From: Anthopleura xanthogrammica
Taxonomy: Eukaryota > Cnidaria > Anthozoa > Actiniaria > Actiniidae
Reading direction: 5' to 3'
Assembly (NCBI GenBank): GCA_964019055.1
Contig: OZ025210.1
Location: forward strand, 8,575,547-8,639,546
DNA: 64,000 nucleotides
Position numbers and translations under genes: made by a program. Below the pieces are notes generated by a model, which worked only from the letters and a program-made list of their open reading frames with translations, was not told the origin of the DNA and did no database searches. This document shows, in pieces, positions 47,001-58,190 of this stretch. Each line of letters begins with the position of its first letter. Positions within the stretch are counted from its first letter, which is position 1.

Positions 47001-47334
47001 TTATCATGAGCAAAAAGTGGGGGTTTCAGCAAACAGGTCACGCCGTAAGCGAAAAACCTGGTTTTGAGAGCCAAAATGGCCATTTTGCAGTTTTTTGGGC
47101 TAAAAAGTTTTTTCCCCCAGCAAAACAGTGTTTTGGACACCCAAAATGTGCTTTTCTCGGCCAAAACTTGCGTTTAGCAGTGAAAACGTCGTGTTTTGAG
47201 CAAAAGAAAATTCTCAGCAAATTTCAAATTTTCTCAGCAAAAAACAGCTTTTTTGACCAAAAAGCACCTTTACTCAGCCAAAACCGAATTTTTTTTCGCC
47301 AAAACGTCGTGTTTTTATCTCAAGAGGTATTATC
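44045..47334 (+). repeat. A array, mixed variants
   Basis: Ten units. A C/D pair sits at 45,032-45,689. The unit at 45,690 begins ATCagc and carries several private changes (ctaaaGagt, gcagtAaaaaGgtcg, gaaaGttctc, aaatGttctc), making it one of the most diverged A units. gggggCttcag marks the adjacent units at 46,019 and 46,348. ctaaaGagt near 46,775 recurs near 50,065, ten monomers away. Confidence 0.8.
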
Positions 47335-47992
47335 ATGAGCAAAAAGTGGGGGTTTCAGCAAACAGGTCACGCCGTAAGCGAAAAACCTGGTTTTGAGAGC
47401 CAAAATGGCCATTTTGCAGTTTTTTGGGCTAAAAAGTTTTTTCCCCCAGCAAAACAGTGTTTTGGACACCCAAAATGTGCTTTTCTCGGCCAAAACTTGC
47501 GTTTAGCAGTGAAAACGTCGTGTTTTGAGCAAAAGAAAATTCTCAGCAAATTTCAAATGTTCTCAGCAAAAAACAGCTTTTTTGACCAAAAAGCACCTTT
47601 ACTCAGCCAAAACCGAATTTTTTTTCGCCAAAACGTCGTGTTTTTATCTCAAGAGGTATTATCATGAGCAAAAAGTGGGGGTTTCAGCAAACAGGTCACG
47701 CCGTAAGCGAAAAACCTGGTTTTGAGAGCCAAACTGGCCATTTTTCAGTTTTTTGGGCTAAAAAGTTTTTTCCCCCAGCAAAACAGTGTTTTGGACACCC
47801 AAAATGTGCTTTTCTCGGCCAAAACTTGCGTTTAGCAGTGAAAACGTCGTGTTTTGAGCAAAAGAAAATTCTCAGCAAATTTCAAATTTTCTCAGCCAAA
47901 AACAGCTTTTTTGACCAAAAAGCACCTTTACTCAGCCAAAACCGAATTTTTTTTCGCCAAAACGTCGTGTTTTTATCTCAAGAGGTATTATC
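47335..47992 (+). repeat. Two-unit marker block, second copy
   Basis: Same two markers in the same order as 43,387-44,044. The second unit additionally has ctcagcCaaaaac near 47,897, a variant also seen at 33,090, 33,748 and 46,580, so the copy is mosaic at its right side. Confidence 0.8.
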
Positions 47993-50900
47993 ATGAGCAA
48001 AAAGTGGGGGTTTCAGCAAACAGGTCACGCCGTAAGCGAAAAACCTGGTTTTGAGAGCCAAAATGGCCATTTTTCAGTTTTTTGGGCCAAAAAGTTTTTT
48101 CCCCCAGCAAAACAGTGTTTTGGACACCCAAAATGTGCTTTTCTCGGCCAAAACTTGCGTTTAGCAGTGAAAACGTCGTGTTTTGAGCAAAAGAAAATTC
48201 TCAGCAAATTTCAAATTTTCTCAGCAAAAAACAGCTTTTTTGACCAAAAAGCACCTTTACTCAGCCAAAACCGAATTTTTTTTCGCCAAAACGTCGTGTT
48301 TTTATCTCAAGAGGTATTATCATGAGCAAAAAGTGGGGGTTTCAGCAAACAGGTCACGCCGTAAGCGAAAAACCTGGTTTTGAGAGCCAAAATGGCCATT
48401 TTTCAGTTTTTTGGGCTAAAAAGTTTTTTCCCCCAGCAAAACAGTGTTTTGGACACCCAAAATGTGCTTTTCTCGGCCAAAACTTGCGTTTAGCAGTGAA
48501 AACGTCGTGTTTTGAGCAAAAGAAAATTCTCAGCAAATTTCAAATTTTCTCAGCAAAAAACAGCTTTTTTGACCAAAAAGCACCTTTACTCAGCCAAAAC
48601 CGAATTTTTTTTCGCCAAAACGTCGTGTTTTTATCTCAAGAGGTATTATCATGAGCAAAAAGTGGGGGTTTCAGCAAACAGGTCACGCCGTAAGCGAAAA
48701 ACCTGGTTTTCAGAGCCAAAATGGCCATTTTGCAGTTTTTTGGGCTAAAAAGTTTTTTCCCCCAGCAAAACAATGTTTTGGACACCCAAAATGTGCTTTT
48801 CTCGGCCAAAACTTGCGTTTAGCAGTGAAAACGTCGTGTTTTGAGCAAAAGAAAATTCTCAGCAAATTTCAAATTTTCTCAGCAAAAAACAGCTTTTTTG
48901 ACCAAAAAGCACCTTTACTCAGCCAAAACCGAATTTTTTTTCGCCAAAACGTCGTGTTTTTATCTCAAGAGGTATTATCATGAGCAAAAAGTGGGGGTTT
49001 CAGCAAACAGGTCACGCCGTAAGCGAAAAACCTGGTTTTGAGAGCCAAAATGGCCATTTTGCAGTTTTTTGGGCTAAAAAGTTTTTTCCCCCAGCAAAAC
49101 AATGTTTTGGACACCCAAAATGTGCTTTTCTCGGCCAAAACTTGCGTTTAGCAGTGAAAACGTCGTGTTTTGAGCAAAAGAAAATTCTCAGCAAATTTCA
49201 AATTTTCTCAGCAAAAAACAGCTTTTTTGACCAAAAAGCACCTTTACTCAGCCAAAACCGAATTTTTTTTCGCCAAAACGTCGTGTTTTTATCTCAAGAG
49301 GTATTATCATGAGCAAAAAGTGGGGGTTTCAGCAAACAGGTCACGCCGTAAGCGAAAAACCTGGTTTTGAGAGCCAAAATGGCCATTTTTCAGTTTTTTG
49401 GGCTAAAAAGTTTTTTCCCCCAGCAAAACAGTGTTTTGGACACCCAAAATGTGCTTTTCTCGGCCAAAACTTGCGTTTAGCAGTGAAAACGTCGTGTTTT
49501 GAGCAAAAGAAAATTCTCAGCAAATTTCAAATTTTCTCAGCAAAAAACAGCTTTTTTGACCAAAAAGCACCTTTACTCAGCCAAAACCGAATTTTTTTTC
49601 GCCAAAACGTCGTGTTTTTATCTCAAGAGGTATTATCATGAGCAAAAAGTGGGGGTTTCAGCAAACAGGTCACGCCGTAAGCGAAAAACCTGGTTTTGAG
49701 AGCCAAAATGGCCATTTTGCAGTTTTTTGGGCTAAAAAGTTTTTTCCCCCAGCAAAACAGTGTTTTGGACACCCAAAATGTGCTTTTCTCGGCCAAAACT
49801 TGCGTTTAGCAGTGAAAACGTCGTGTTTTGAGCAAAAGAAAATTCTCAGCAAATTTCAAATTTTCTCAGCAAAAAACAGCTTTTTTGACCAAAAAGCACC
49901 TTTACTCAGCCAAAACCGAATTTTTTTTCGCCAAAACGTCGTGTTTTTATCTCAAGAGGTATTATCATGAGCAAAAAGTGGGGGTTTCAGCAAACAGGTC
50001 ACGCCGTAAGCGAAAAACCTGGTTTTGAGAGCCAAAATGGCCATTTTGCAGTTTTTTGGGCTAAAGAGTTTTTTCCCCCAGCAAAACAGTGTTTTGGACA
50101 CCCAAAATGTGCTTTTCTCGGCCAAAACTTGCGTTTAGCAGTGAAAACGTCGTGTTTTGAGCAAAAGAAAATTCTCAGCAAATTTCAAATTTTCTCAGCA
50201 AAAAACAGCTTTTTTGACCAAAAAGCACCTTTACTCAGCCAAAACCGAATTTTTTTTCGCCAAAACGTCGTGTTTTTATCTCAAGAGGTATTATCATGAG
50301 CAAAAAGTGGGGGTTTCAGCAAACAGGTCACGCCGTAAGCGAAAAACCTGGTTTTGAGAGCCAAAATGGCCATTTTGCAGTTTTTTGGGCTAAAAAGTTT
50401 TTTCCCCCAGCAAAACAGTGTTTTGGACACCCAAAATGTGCTTTTCTCGGCCAAAACTTGCGTTTAGCAGTGAAAACGTCGTGTTTTGAGCAAAAGAAAA
50501 TTCTCAGCAAATTTCAAATTTTCTCAGCAAAAAACAGCTTTTTTGACCAAAAAGCACCTTTACTCAGCCAAAACCGAATTTTTTTTCGCCAAAACGTCGT
50601 GTTTTTATCTCAAGAGGTATTATCATGAGCAAAAAGTGGGGGTTTCAGCAAACAGGTCACGCCGTAAGCGAAAAACCTGGTTTTGAGAGCCAAAATGGCC
50701 ATTTTTCAGTTTTTTGGGCTAAAAAGTTTTTTCCCCCAGCAAAACAGTGTTTTGGACACCCAAAATGTGCTTTTCTCGGCCAAAACTTGCGTTTAGCAGT
50801 GAAAACGTCGTGTTTTGAGCAAAAGAAAATTCTCAGCAAATTTCAAATTTTCTCAGCAAAAAACAGCTTTTTTGACCAAAAAGCACCTTTACTCAGCCAA

Positions 50901-53900
50901 AACCGAATTTTTTTTCGCCAAAACGTCGTGTTTTTATCTCAAGAGGTATTATCATGAGCAAAAAGTGGGGGTTTCAGCAAACAGGTCACGCCGTAAGCGA
51001 AAAACCTGGTTTTGAGAGCCAAAATGGCCATTTTGCAGTTTTTTGGGCTAAAAAGTTTTTTCCCCCAGCAAAACAGTGTTTTGGACACCCAAAATGTGCT
51101 TTTCTCGGCCAAAACTTGCGTTTAGCAGTGAAAACGTCGTGTTTTGAGCAAAAGAAAATTCTCAGCAAATTTCAAATTTTCTCAGCAAAAAACAGCTTTT
51201 TTGACCAAAAAGCACCTTTACTCAGCCAAAACCGAATTTTTTTTCGCCAAAACGTCGTGTTTTTATCTCAAGAGGTATTATCATGAGCAAAAAGTGGGGG
51301 TTTCAGCAAACAGGTCACGCCGTAAGCGAAAAACCTGGTTTTGAGAGCCAAAATGGCCATTTTGCAGTTTTTTGGGCTAAAAAGTTTTTTCCCCCAGCAA
51401 AACAGTGTTTTGGACACCCAAAATGTGCTTTTCTCGGCCAAAACTTGCGTTTAGCAGTGAAAACGTCGTGTTTTGAGCAAAAGAAAATTCTCAGCAAATT
51501 TCAAATTTTCTCAGCAAAAAACAGCTTTTTTGACCAAAAAGCACCTTTACTCAGCCAAAACCGAATTTTTTTTCGCCAAAACGTCGTGTTTTTATCTCAA
51601 GAGGTATTATCATGAGCAAAAAGTGGGGGTTTCAGCAAACAGGTCACGCCGTAAGCGAAAAACCTGGTTTTGAGAGCCAAAATGGCCATTTTGCAGTTTT
51701 TTGGGCTAAAAAGTTTTTTCCCCCAGCAAAACAGTGTTTTGGACACCCAAAATGTGCTTTTCTCGGCCAAAACTTGCGTTTAGCATTGAAAACGTCGTGT
51801 TTTGAGCAAAAGAAAATTCTCAGCAAATTTCAAATTTTCTCAGCAAAAAACAGCTTTTTTGACCAAAAAGCACCTTTACTCAGCCAAAACCGAATTTTTT
51901 TTCGCCAAAACGTCGTGTTTTTATCTCAAGAGGTATTATCATGAGCAAAAAGTGGGGGTTTCAGCAAACAGGTCACGCCGTAAGCGAAAAACCTGGTTTT
52001 GAGAGCCAAACTGGCCATTTTTCAGTTTTTTGGGCTAAAAAGTTTTTTCCCCCAGCAAAACAGTGTTTTGGACACCCAAAATGTGCTTTTCTCGGCCAAA
52101 ACTTGCGTTTAGCAGTGAAAACGTCGTGTTTTGAGCAAAAGAAAATTCTCAGCAAATTTCAAATTTTCTCAGCAAAAAACAGCTTTTTTGACCAAAAAGC
52201 ACCTTTACTCAGCCAAAACCGAATTTTTTTTCGCCAAAACGTCGTGTTTTTATCTCAAGAGGTATTATCATGAGCAAAAAGTGGGGGTTTCAGCAAACAG
52301 GTCACGCCGTAAGCGAAAAACCTGGTTTTGAGAGCCAAAATGGCCATTTTTCAGTTTTTTGGGCTAAAAAGTTTTTTCCCCCAGCAAAACAGTGTTTTGG
52401 ACACCCAAAATGTGCTTTTCTCGGCCAAAACTTGCGTTTAGCAGTGAAAACGTCGTGTTTTGAGCAAAAGAAAATTCTCAGCAAATTTCAAATTTTCTCA
52501 GCAAAAAACAGCTTTTTTGACCAAAAAGCACCTTTACTCAGCCAAAACCGAATTTTTTTTCGCCAAAACGTCGTGTTTTTATCTCAAGAGGTATTATCAT
52601 GAGCAAAAAGTGGGGGTTTCAGCAAACAGGTCACGCCGTAAGCGAAAAACCTGGTTTTGAGAGCCAAAATGGCCATTTTTCAGTTTTTTGGGCTAAAAAG
52701 TTTTTTCCCCCAGCAAAACAGTGTTTTGGACACCCAAAATGTGCTTTTCTCGGCCAAAACTTGCGTTTAGCAGTGAAAACGTCGTGTTTTGAGCAAAAGA
52801 AAATTCTCAGCAAATTTCAAATTTTCTCAGCAGAAAACAGCTTTTTTGACCAAAAAGCACCTTTACTCAGCCAAAACCGAATTTTTTTTCGCCAAAACGT
52901 CGTGTTTTTATCTCAAGAGGTATTATCATGAGCAAAAAGTGGGGGTTTCAGCAAACAGGTCACGCCGTAAGCGAAAAACCTGGTTTTGAGAGCCAAACTG
53001 GCCATTTTGCAGTTTTTTGGGCTAAAAAGTTTTTTCCCCCAGCAAAACAGTGTTTTGGACACCCAAAATGTGCTTTTCTCGGCCAAAACTTGCGTTTAGC
53101 AGTGAAAACGTCGTGTTTTGAGCAAAAGAAAATTCTCAGCAAATTTCAAATTTTCTCAGCAAAAAACAGCTTTTTTGACCAAAAAGCACCTTTACTCAGT
53201 CAAAACTGAATTTTTTTTCGCCAAAACGTCGTGTTTTTATCTCAAGAGGTATTATCATGAGCAAAAAGTGGGGGTTTCAGCAAACAGGTCACGCCGTAAG
53301 CGAAAAACCTGGTTTTGAGAGCCAAAATGGCCATTTTGCAGTTTTTTGGGCTAAAAAGTTTTTTCCCCCAGCAAAACAGTGTTTTGGACACCCAAAATGT
53401 GCTTTTCTCGGCCAAAACTTGCGTTTAGCAGTGAAAACGTCGTGTTTTGAGCAAAAGAAAATTCTCAGCAAATTTCAAATTTTCTCAGCAAAAAACAGCT
53501 TTTTTGACCAAAAAGCACCTTTACTCAGCCAAAACCGAATTTTTTTTCGCCAAAACGTCGTGTTTTTATCTCAAGAGGTATTATCATGAGCAAAAAGTGG
53601 GGGTTTCAGCAAACAGGTCACGCCGTAAGCGAAAAACCTGGTTTTGAGAGCCAAAATGGCCATTTTTCAGTTTTTTGGGCTAAAAAGTTTTTTCCCCCAG
53701 CAAAACAGTGTTTTGGACACCCAAAATGTGCTTTTCTCGGCCAAAACTTGCGTTTAGCATTGAAAACGTCGTGTTTTGAGCAAAAGAAAATTCTCAGCAA
53801 ATTTCAAATTTTCTCAGCAAAAAACAGCTTTTTTGACCAAAAAGCACCTTTACTCAGCCAAAACCGAATTTTTTTTCGCCAAAACGTCGTGTTTTTATCT

Positions 53901-56900
53901 CAAGAGGTATTATCATGAGCAAAAAGTGGGGGTTTCAGCAAACAGGTCACGCCGTAAGCGAAAAACCTGGTTTTGAGAGCCAAAATGGCCATTTTGCAGT
54001 TTTTTGGGCTAAAAAGTTTTTTCCCCCAGCAAAACAGTGTTTTGGACACCCAAAATGTGCTTTTCTCGGCCAAAACTTGCGTTTAGCAGTGAAAACGTCG
54101 TGTTTTGAGCAAAAGAAAATTCTCAGCAAATTTCAAATTTTCTCAGCAAAAAACAGCTTTTTTGACCAAAAAGCACCTTTACTCAGCCAAAACCGAATTT
54201 TGTTTCGCCAAAACGTCGTGTTTTTATCTCAAGAGGTATTATCATGAGCAAAAAGTGGGGGTTTCAGCAAACAGGTCACGCCGTAAGCGAAAAACCTGGT
54301 TTTGAGAGCCAAAATGGCCATTTTTCAGTTTTTTGGGCTAAAAAGTTTTTTCCCCCAGCAAAACAGTGTTTTGGACACCCAAAATGTGCTTTTCTCGGCC
54401 AAAACTTGCGTTTAGCAGTGAAAACGTCGTGTTTTGAGCAAAAGAAAATTCTCAGCAAATTTCAAATTTTCTCAGCAAAAAACAGCTTTTTTGACCAAAA
54501 AGCACCTTTACTCAGCCAAAACCGAATTTTTTTTCGCCAAAACGTCGTGTTTTTATCTCAAGAGGTATTATCATGAGCAAAAAGTGGGGGTTTCAGCAAA
54601 CAGGTCACGCCGTTAGCGAAAAACCTGGTTTTGAGAGCCAAAATGGCCATTTTTCAGTTTTTTGGGCTAAAAAGTTTTTTCCCCCAGCAAAACAGTGTTT
54701 TGGACACCCAAAATGTGCTTTTCTCGGCCAAAACTTGCGTTTAGCAGTGAAAACGTCGTGTTTTGAGCAAAAGAAAATTCTCAGCAAATTTCAAATTTTC
54801 TCAGCAAAAAACAGCTTTTTTGACCAAAAAGCACCTTTACTCAGCCAAAACCGAATTTGTTTTCGCCAAAACGTCGTGTTTTTATCTCAAGAGGTATTAT
54901 CATGAGCAAAAAGTGGGGGTTTCAGCAAACAGGTCACGCCGTAAGCGAAAAACCTGGTTTTGAGAGCCAAAATGGCCATTTTGCAGTTTTTTGGGCTAAA
55001 AAGTTTTTTCCCCCAGCAAAACAGTGTTTTGGACACCCAAAATGTGCTTTTCTCGGCCAAAACTTGCGTTTAGCAGTGAAAACGTCGTGTTTTGAGCAAA
55101 AGAAAATTCTCAGCAAATTTCAAATTTTCTCAGCAAAAAACAGCTTTTTTGACCAAAAAGCACCTTTACTCAGCCAAAACCGAATTTTTTTTCGCCAAAA
55201 CGTCGTGTTTTTATCTCAAGAGGTATTATCATGAGCAAAAAGTGGGGGTTTCAGCAAACAGGTCACGCCGTAAGCGAAAAACCTGGTTTTGAGAGCCAAA
55301 ATGGCCATTTTGCAGTTTTTTGGGCTAAAAAGTTTTTTCCCCCAGCAAAACAGTGTTTTGGACACCCAAAATGTGCTTTTCTCGGCCAAAACTTGCGTTT
55401 AGCAGTGAAAACGTCGTGTTTTGAGCAAAAGAAAATTCTCAGCAAATTTCAAATTTTCTCAGCAAAAAACAGCTTTTTTGACCAAAAAGCACCTTTACTC
55501 AGCCAAAACCGAATTTTTTTTCGCCAAAACGTCGTGTTTTTATCTCAAGAGGTATTATCATGAGCAAAAAGTGGGGGTTTCAGCAAACAGGTCACGCCGT
55601 AAGCGAAAAACCTGGTTTTCAGAGCCAAAATGGCCATTTTGCAGTTTTTTGGGCTAAAAAGTTTTTTCCCCCAGCAAAACAGTGTTTTGGACACCCAAAA
55701 TGTGCTTTTCTCGGCCAAAACTTGCGTTTAGCAGTGAAAACGTCGTGTTTTGAGCAAAAGAAAATTCTCAGCAAATTTCAAATTTTCTCAGCAAAAAACA
55801 GCTTTTTTGACCAAAAAGCACCTTTACTCAGCCAAAACCGAATTTTTTTTCGCCAAAACGTCGTGTTTTTATCTCAAGAGGTATTATCATGAGCAAAAAG
55901 TGGGGGTTTCAGCAAACAGGTCACGCCGTAAGCGAAAAACCTGGTTTTGAGAGCCAAAATGGCCATTTTGCAGTTTTTTGGGCTAAAAAGTTTTTTCCCC
56001 CAGCAAAACAGTGTTTTGGACACCCAAAATGTGCTTTTCTCGGCCAAAACTTGCGTTTAGCAGTGAAAACGTCGTGTTTTGAGCAAAAGAAAATTCTCAG
56101 CAAATTTCAAATTTTCTCAGCAAAAAACAGCTTTTTTGACCAAAAAGCACCTTTACTCAGCCAAAACCGAATTTTTTTTCGCCAAAACGTCGTGTTTTTA
56201 TCTCAAGAGGTATTATCATGAGCAAAAAGTGGGGGTTTCAGCAAACAGGTCACGCCGTAAGCGAAAAACCTGGTTTTGAGAGCCAAAATGGCCATTTTGC
56301 AGTTTTTTGGGCTAAAAAGTTTTTTCCCCCAGCAAAACAGTGTTTTGGACACCCAAAATGTGCTTTTCTCGGCCAAAACTTGCGTTTAGCAGTGAAAACG
56401 TCGTGTTTTGAGCAAAAGAAAATTCTCAGCAAATTTCAAATTTTCTCAGCAAAAAACAGCTTTTTTGACCAAAAAGCACCTTTACTCAGCCAAAACCGAA
56501 TTTTTTTTCGCCAAAACGTCGTGTTTTTATCTCAAGAGGTATTATCATGAGCAAAAAGTGGGGGTTTCAGCAAACAGGTCACGCCGTAAGCGAAAAACCT
56601 GGTTTTGAGAGCCAAAATGGCCATTTTTCAGTTTTTTGGGCTAAAAAGTTTTTTCCCCCAGCAAAACAGTGTTTTGGACACCCAAAATGTGCTTTTCTCG
56701 GCCAAAACTTGCGTTTAGCAGTGAAAACGTCGTGTTTTGAGCAAAAGAAAATTCTCAGCAAATTTCAAATTTTCTCAGCAAAAAACAGCTTTTTTGACCA
56801 AAAAGCACCTTTACTCAGCCAAAACCGAATTTTTTTTCGCCAAAACGTCGTGTTTTTATCTCAAGAGGTATTATCATGAGCAAAAAGTGGGGGTTTCAGC

Positions 56901-57533
56901 AAACAGGTCACGCCGTAAGCGAAAAACCTGGTTTTGAGAGCCAAAATGGCCATTTTGCAGTTTTTTGGGCTAAAAAGTTTTTCCCCCCAGCAAAACAGTG
57001 TTTTGGACACCCAAAATGTGCTTTTCTCGGCCAAAACTTGCGTTTAGCAGTGAAAACGTCGTGTTTTGAGCAAAAGAAAATTCTCAGCAAATTTCAAATT
57101 TTCTCAGCAAAAAACAGCTTTTTTGACCAAAAAGCACCTTTACTCAGCCAAAACCGAATTTTTTTTCGCCAAAACGTCGTGTTTTTATCTCAAGAGGTAT
57201 TATCATGAGCAAAAAGTGGGGGTTTCAGCAAACAGGTCACGCCGTAAGCGAAAAACCTGGTTTTGAGAGCCAAAATGGCCATTTTGCAGTTTTTTGGGCT
57301 AAAAAGTTTTTTCCCCCAGCAAAACAGTGTTTTGGACACCCAAAATGTGCTTTTCTCGGCCAAAACTTGCGTTTAGCAGTGAAAACGTCGTGTTTTGAGC
57401 AAAAGAAAATTCTCAGCAAATTTCAAATTTTCTCAGCAAAAAACAGCTTTTTTGACCAAAAAGCACCTTTACTCAGCCAAAACCGAATTTTTTTTCGCCA
57501 AAACGTCGTGTTTTTATCTCAAGAGGTATTATC
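47993..57533 (+). repeat. A array, most homogeneous part
   Basis: Twenty-nine units of exactly 329 bp with few variants and no indels. Markers: ggttttCagagcc near 48,711 and 55,620, caAtgttttgg near 48,772 and 49,102, gcaTtgaaa near 51,786 and 53,760 (six monomers apart), gccaaaCtgg near 52,010 and 52,997, agtcaaaacTgaa near 53,200-53,207, aattttGtttcg near 54,202, aatttGttttcg near 54,859, and gccgtTagcg near 54,614. The last A units before the B junction are almost pure consensus, consistent with recent expansion here. Confidence 0.85.
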
Positions 57534-57682
57534 ATGAGCAAAAAGTGGGGGTTTCAGCAAACAGGTCACGCCGTAAGCGAAAAACCTGGTTTTGAGAGCC
57601 AAAATGGCCATTTTGCAGTTTTTTGGGCTAAAAAGTTTTTTCCCCCAGCAAAACAGTGTTTTGGACACCCAAAATGTGCTTT

Positions 57683-57700
57683 TCTCGGCGAAAAGGTGCG
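57683..57700 (+). repeat. Satellite A/B junction, in register
   Basis: The unit starting at 57,534 is family A up to tttctcgg (last A-specific base 57,688) and family B from aaaaGGtgcg on (first B-specific bases 57,695-57,696). G at 57,690 matches neither consensus. The next B landmark is at 57,863, 329 bp after the A landmark, so the switch lies within one unit without loss of phase. Homologous exchange or conversion between related monomers is the simplest explanation. Confidence 0.92.
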
Positions 57701-57862
57701 TTTAGCAGTGAAAACGGCGTGTTTAGAGCAAAAGAAAATTCTCAGCAAATTTCAAATTTTCTCAGCAAAAAGCACCTTTTTTGACCAAAAAGCACCATTT
57801 GTCAGCCAAAACCCCATTTTTTTTCGCCAAAAAGTCGTCTTTTTATCTCATGGGGTGTTATC

Positions 57863-58190
57863 AGGAGCAAAAAAGTGGTTTTCTCAGCAACAAAGTCATC
57901 CCGTCGGCGAAAAACGTCGTTTTGAGAGCCAGAATGGCCTTTTTCAGTTTTTGGGGCAAAAAGTTTTTTTCCCCCAGAAAACACTGTTTTTGTCACCCCA
58001 AATGTGCTTTCCTCGCCCAAAAGGTGCGTTTAGCAGTGAAAACGGCGTGTTTAGAGCAAAAGAAAATTCTCAGCAAATTTCAAATTTTCTCAGCAAAAAG
58101 CACCTTTTTTGACCAAAAACCACCATTTGTCAGCCAAAACCCCATTTTTTTTCGCCAAAAAGTCGTCTTTTTATCTCATGGGGTGTTATC
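57863..58190 (+). repeat. Reference B monomer
   Basis: Representative 328-bp B unit from AGGAGCAAAAAAGTGG to the base before the next copy. It keeps the sub-repeat plan of A: runs of A preceded by c or g alternate with T-runs at a 20-21 bp period, and 328 bp is again close to 32 helical turns. The A-family palindrome is broken (agaatggccttttt), the ATG is lost, and the 15-bp direct repeat has diverged. The 46-bp shared box is at 58,054-58,099. Confidence 0.9.

Larger units (their letters stand above)
1..57690 (+). repeat. Satellite family A, 329-bp tandem array
   Basis: About 175 head-to-tail copies of a 329-bp monomer, all in one orientation, fill this span. The landmark word atcATGAGCAAAAAG recurs at 81, 410, 739, 1068, 1397 and so on, almost always 329 bp apart. 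Rare lengths are 327, 328, 330, 331 and 290 bp. A hand count of the unit at 81-409 gives A104 T96 G62 C67, about 39% GC. Most units differ from one another at only a few positions. The commonest diallelic site is G or T just after the ccatttt palindrome arm (first unit, position 162). No gene, mobile element or unique spacer interrupts the array. The structure is that of a homogenised eukaryotic satellite. I do not recognise it as a named family, and its chromosomal location is inferred, not seen. Confidence 0.97.

Noticed and set aside
81..57866. Tandem family of 110-codon genes, one per A monomer
   Set aside because: The frame is broken by indels, stops or lost ATG in many units. Variation is mostly amino-acid changing, the related B family lacks the start, and TpA depletion plus a 329-bp period accounts for length and overlap. 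Kept only as one low-confidence entry.
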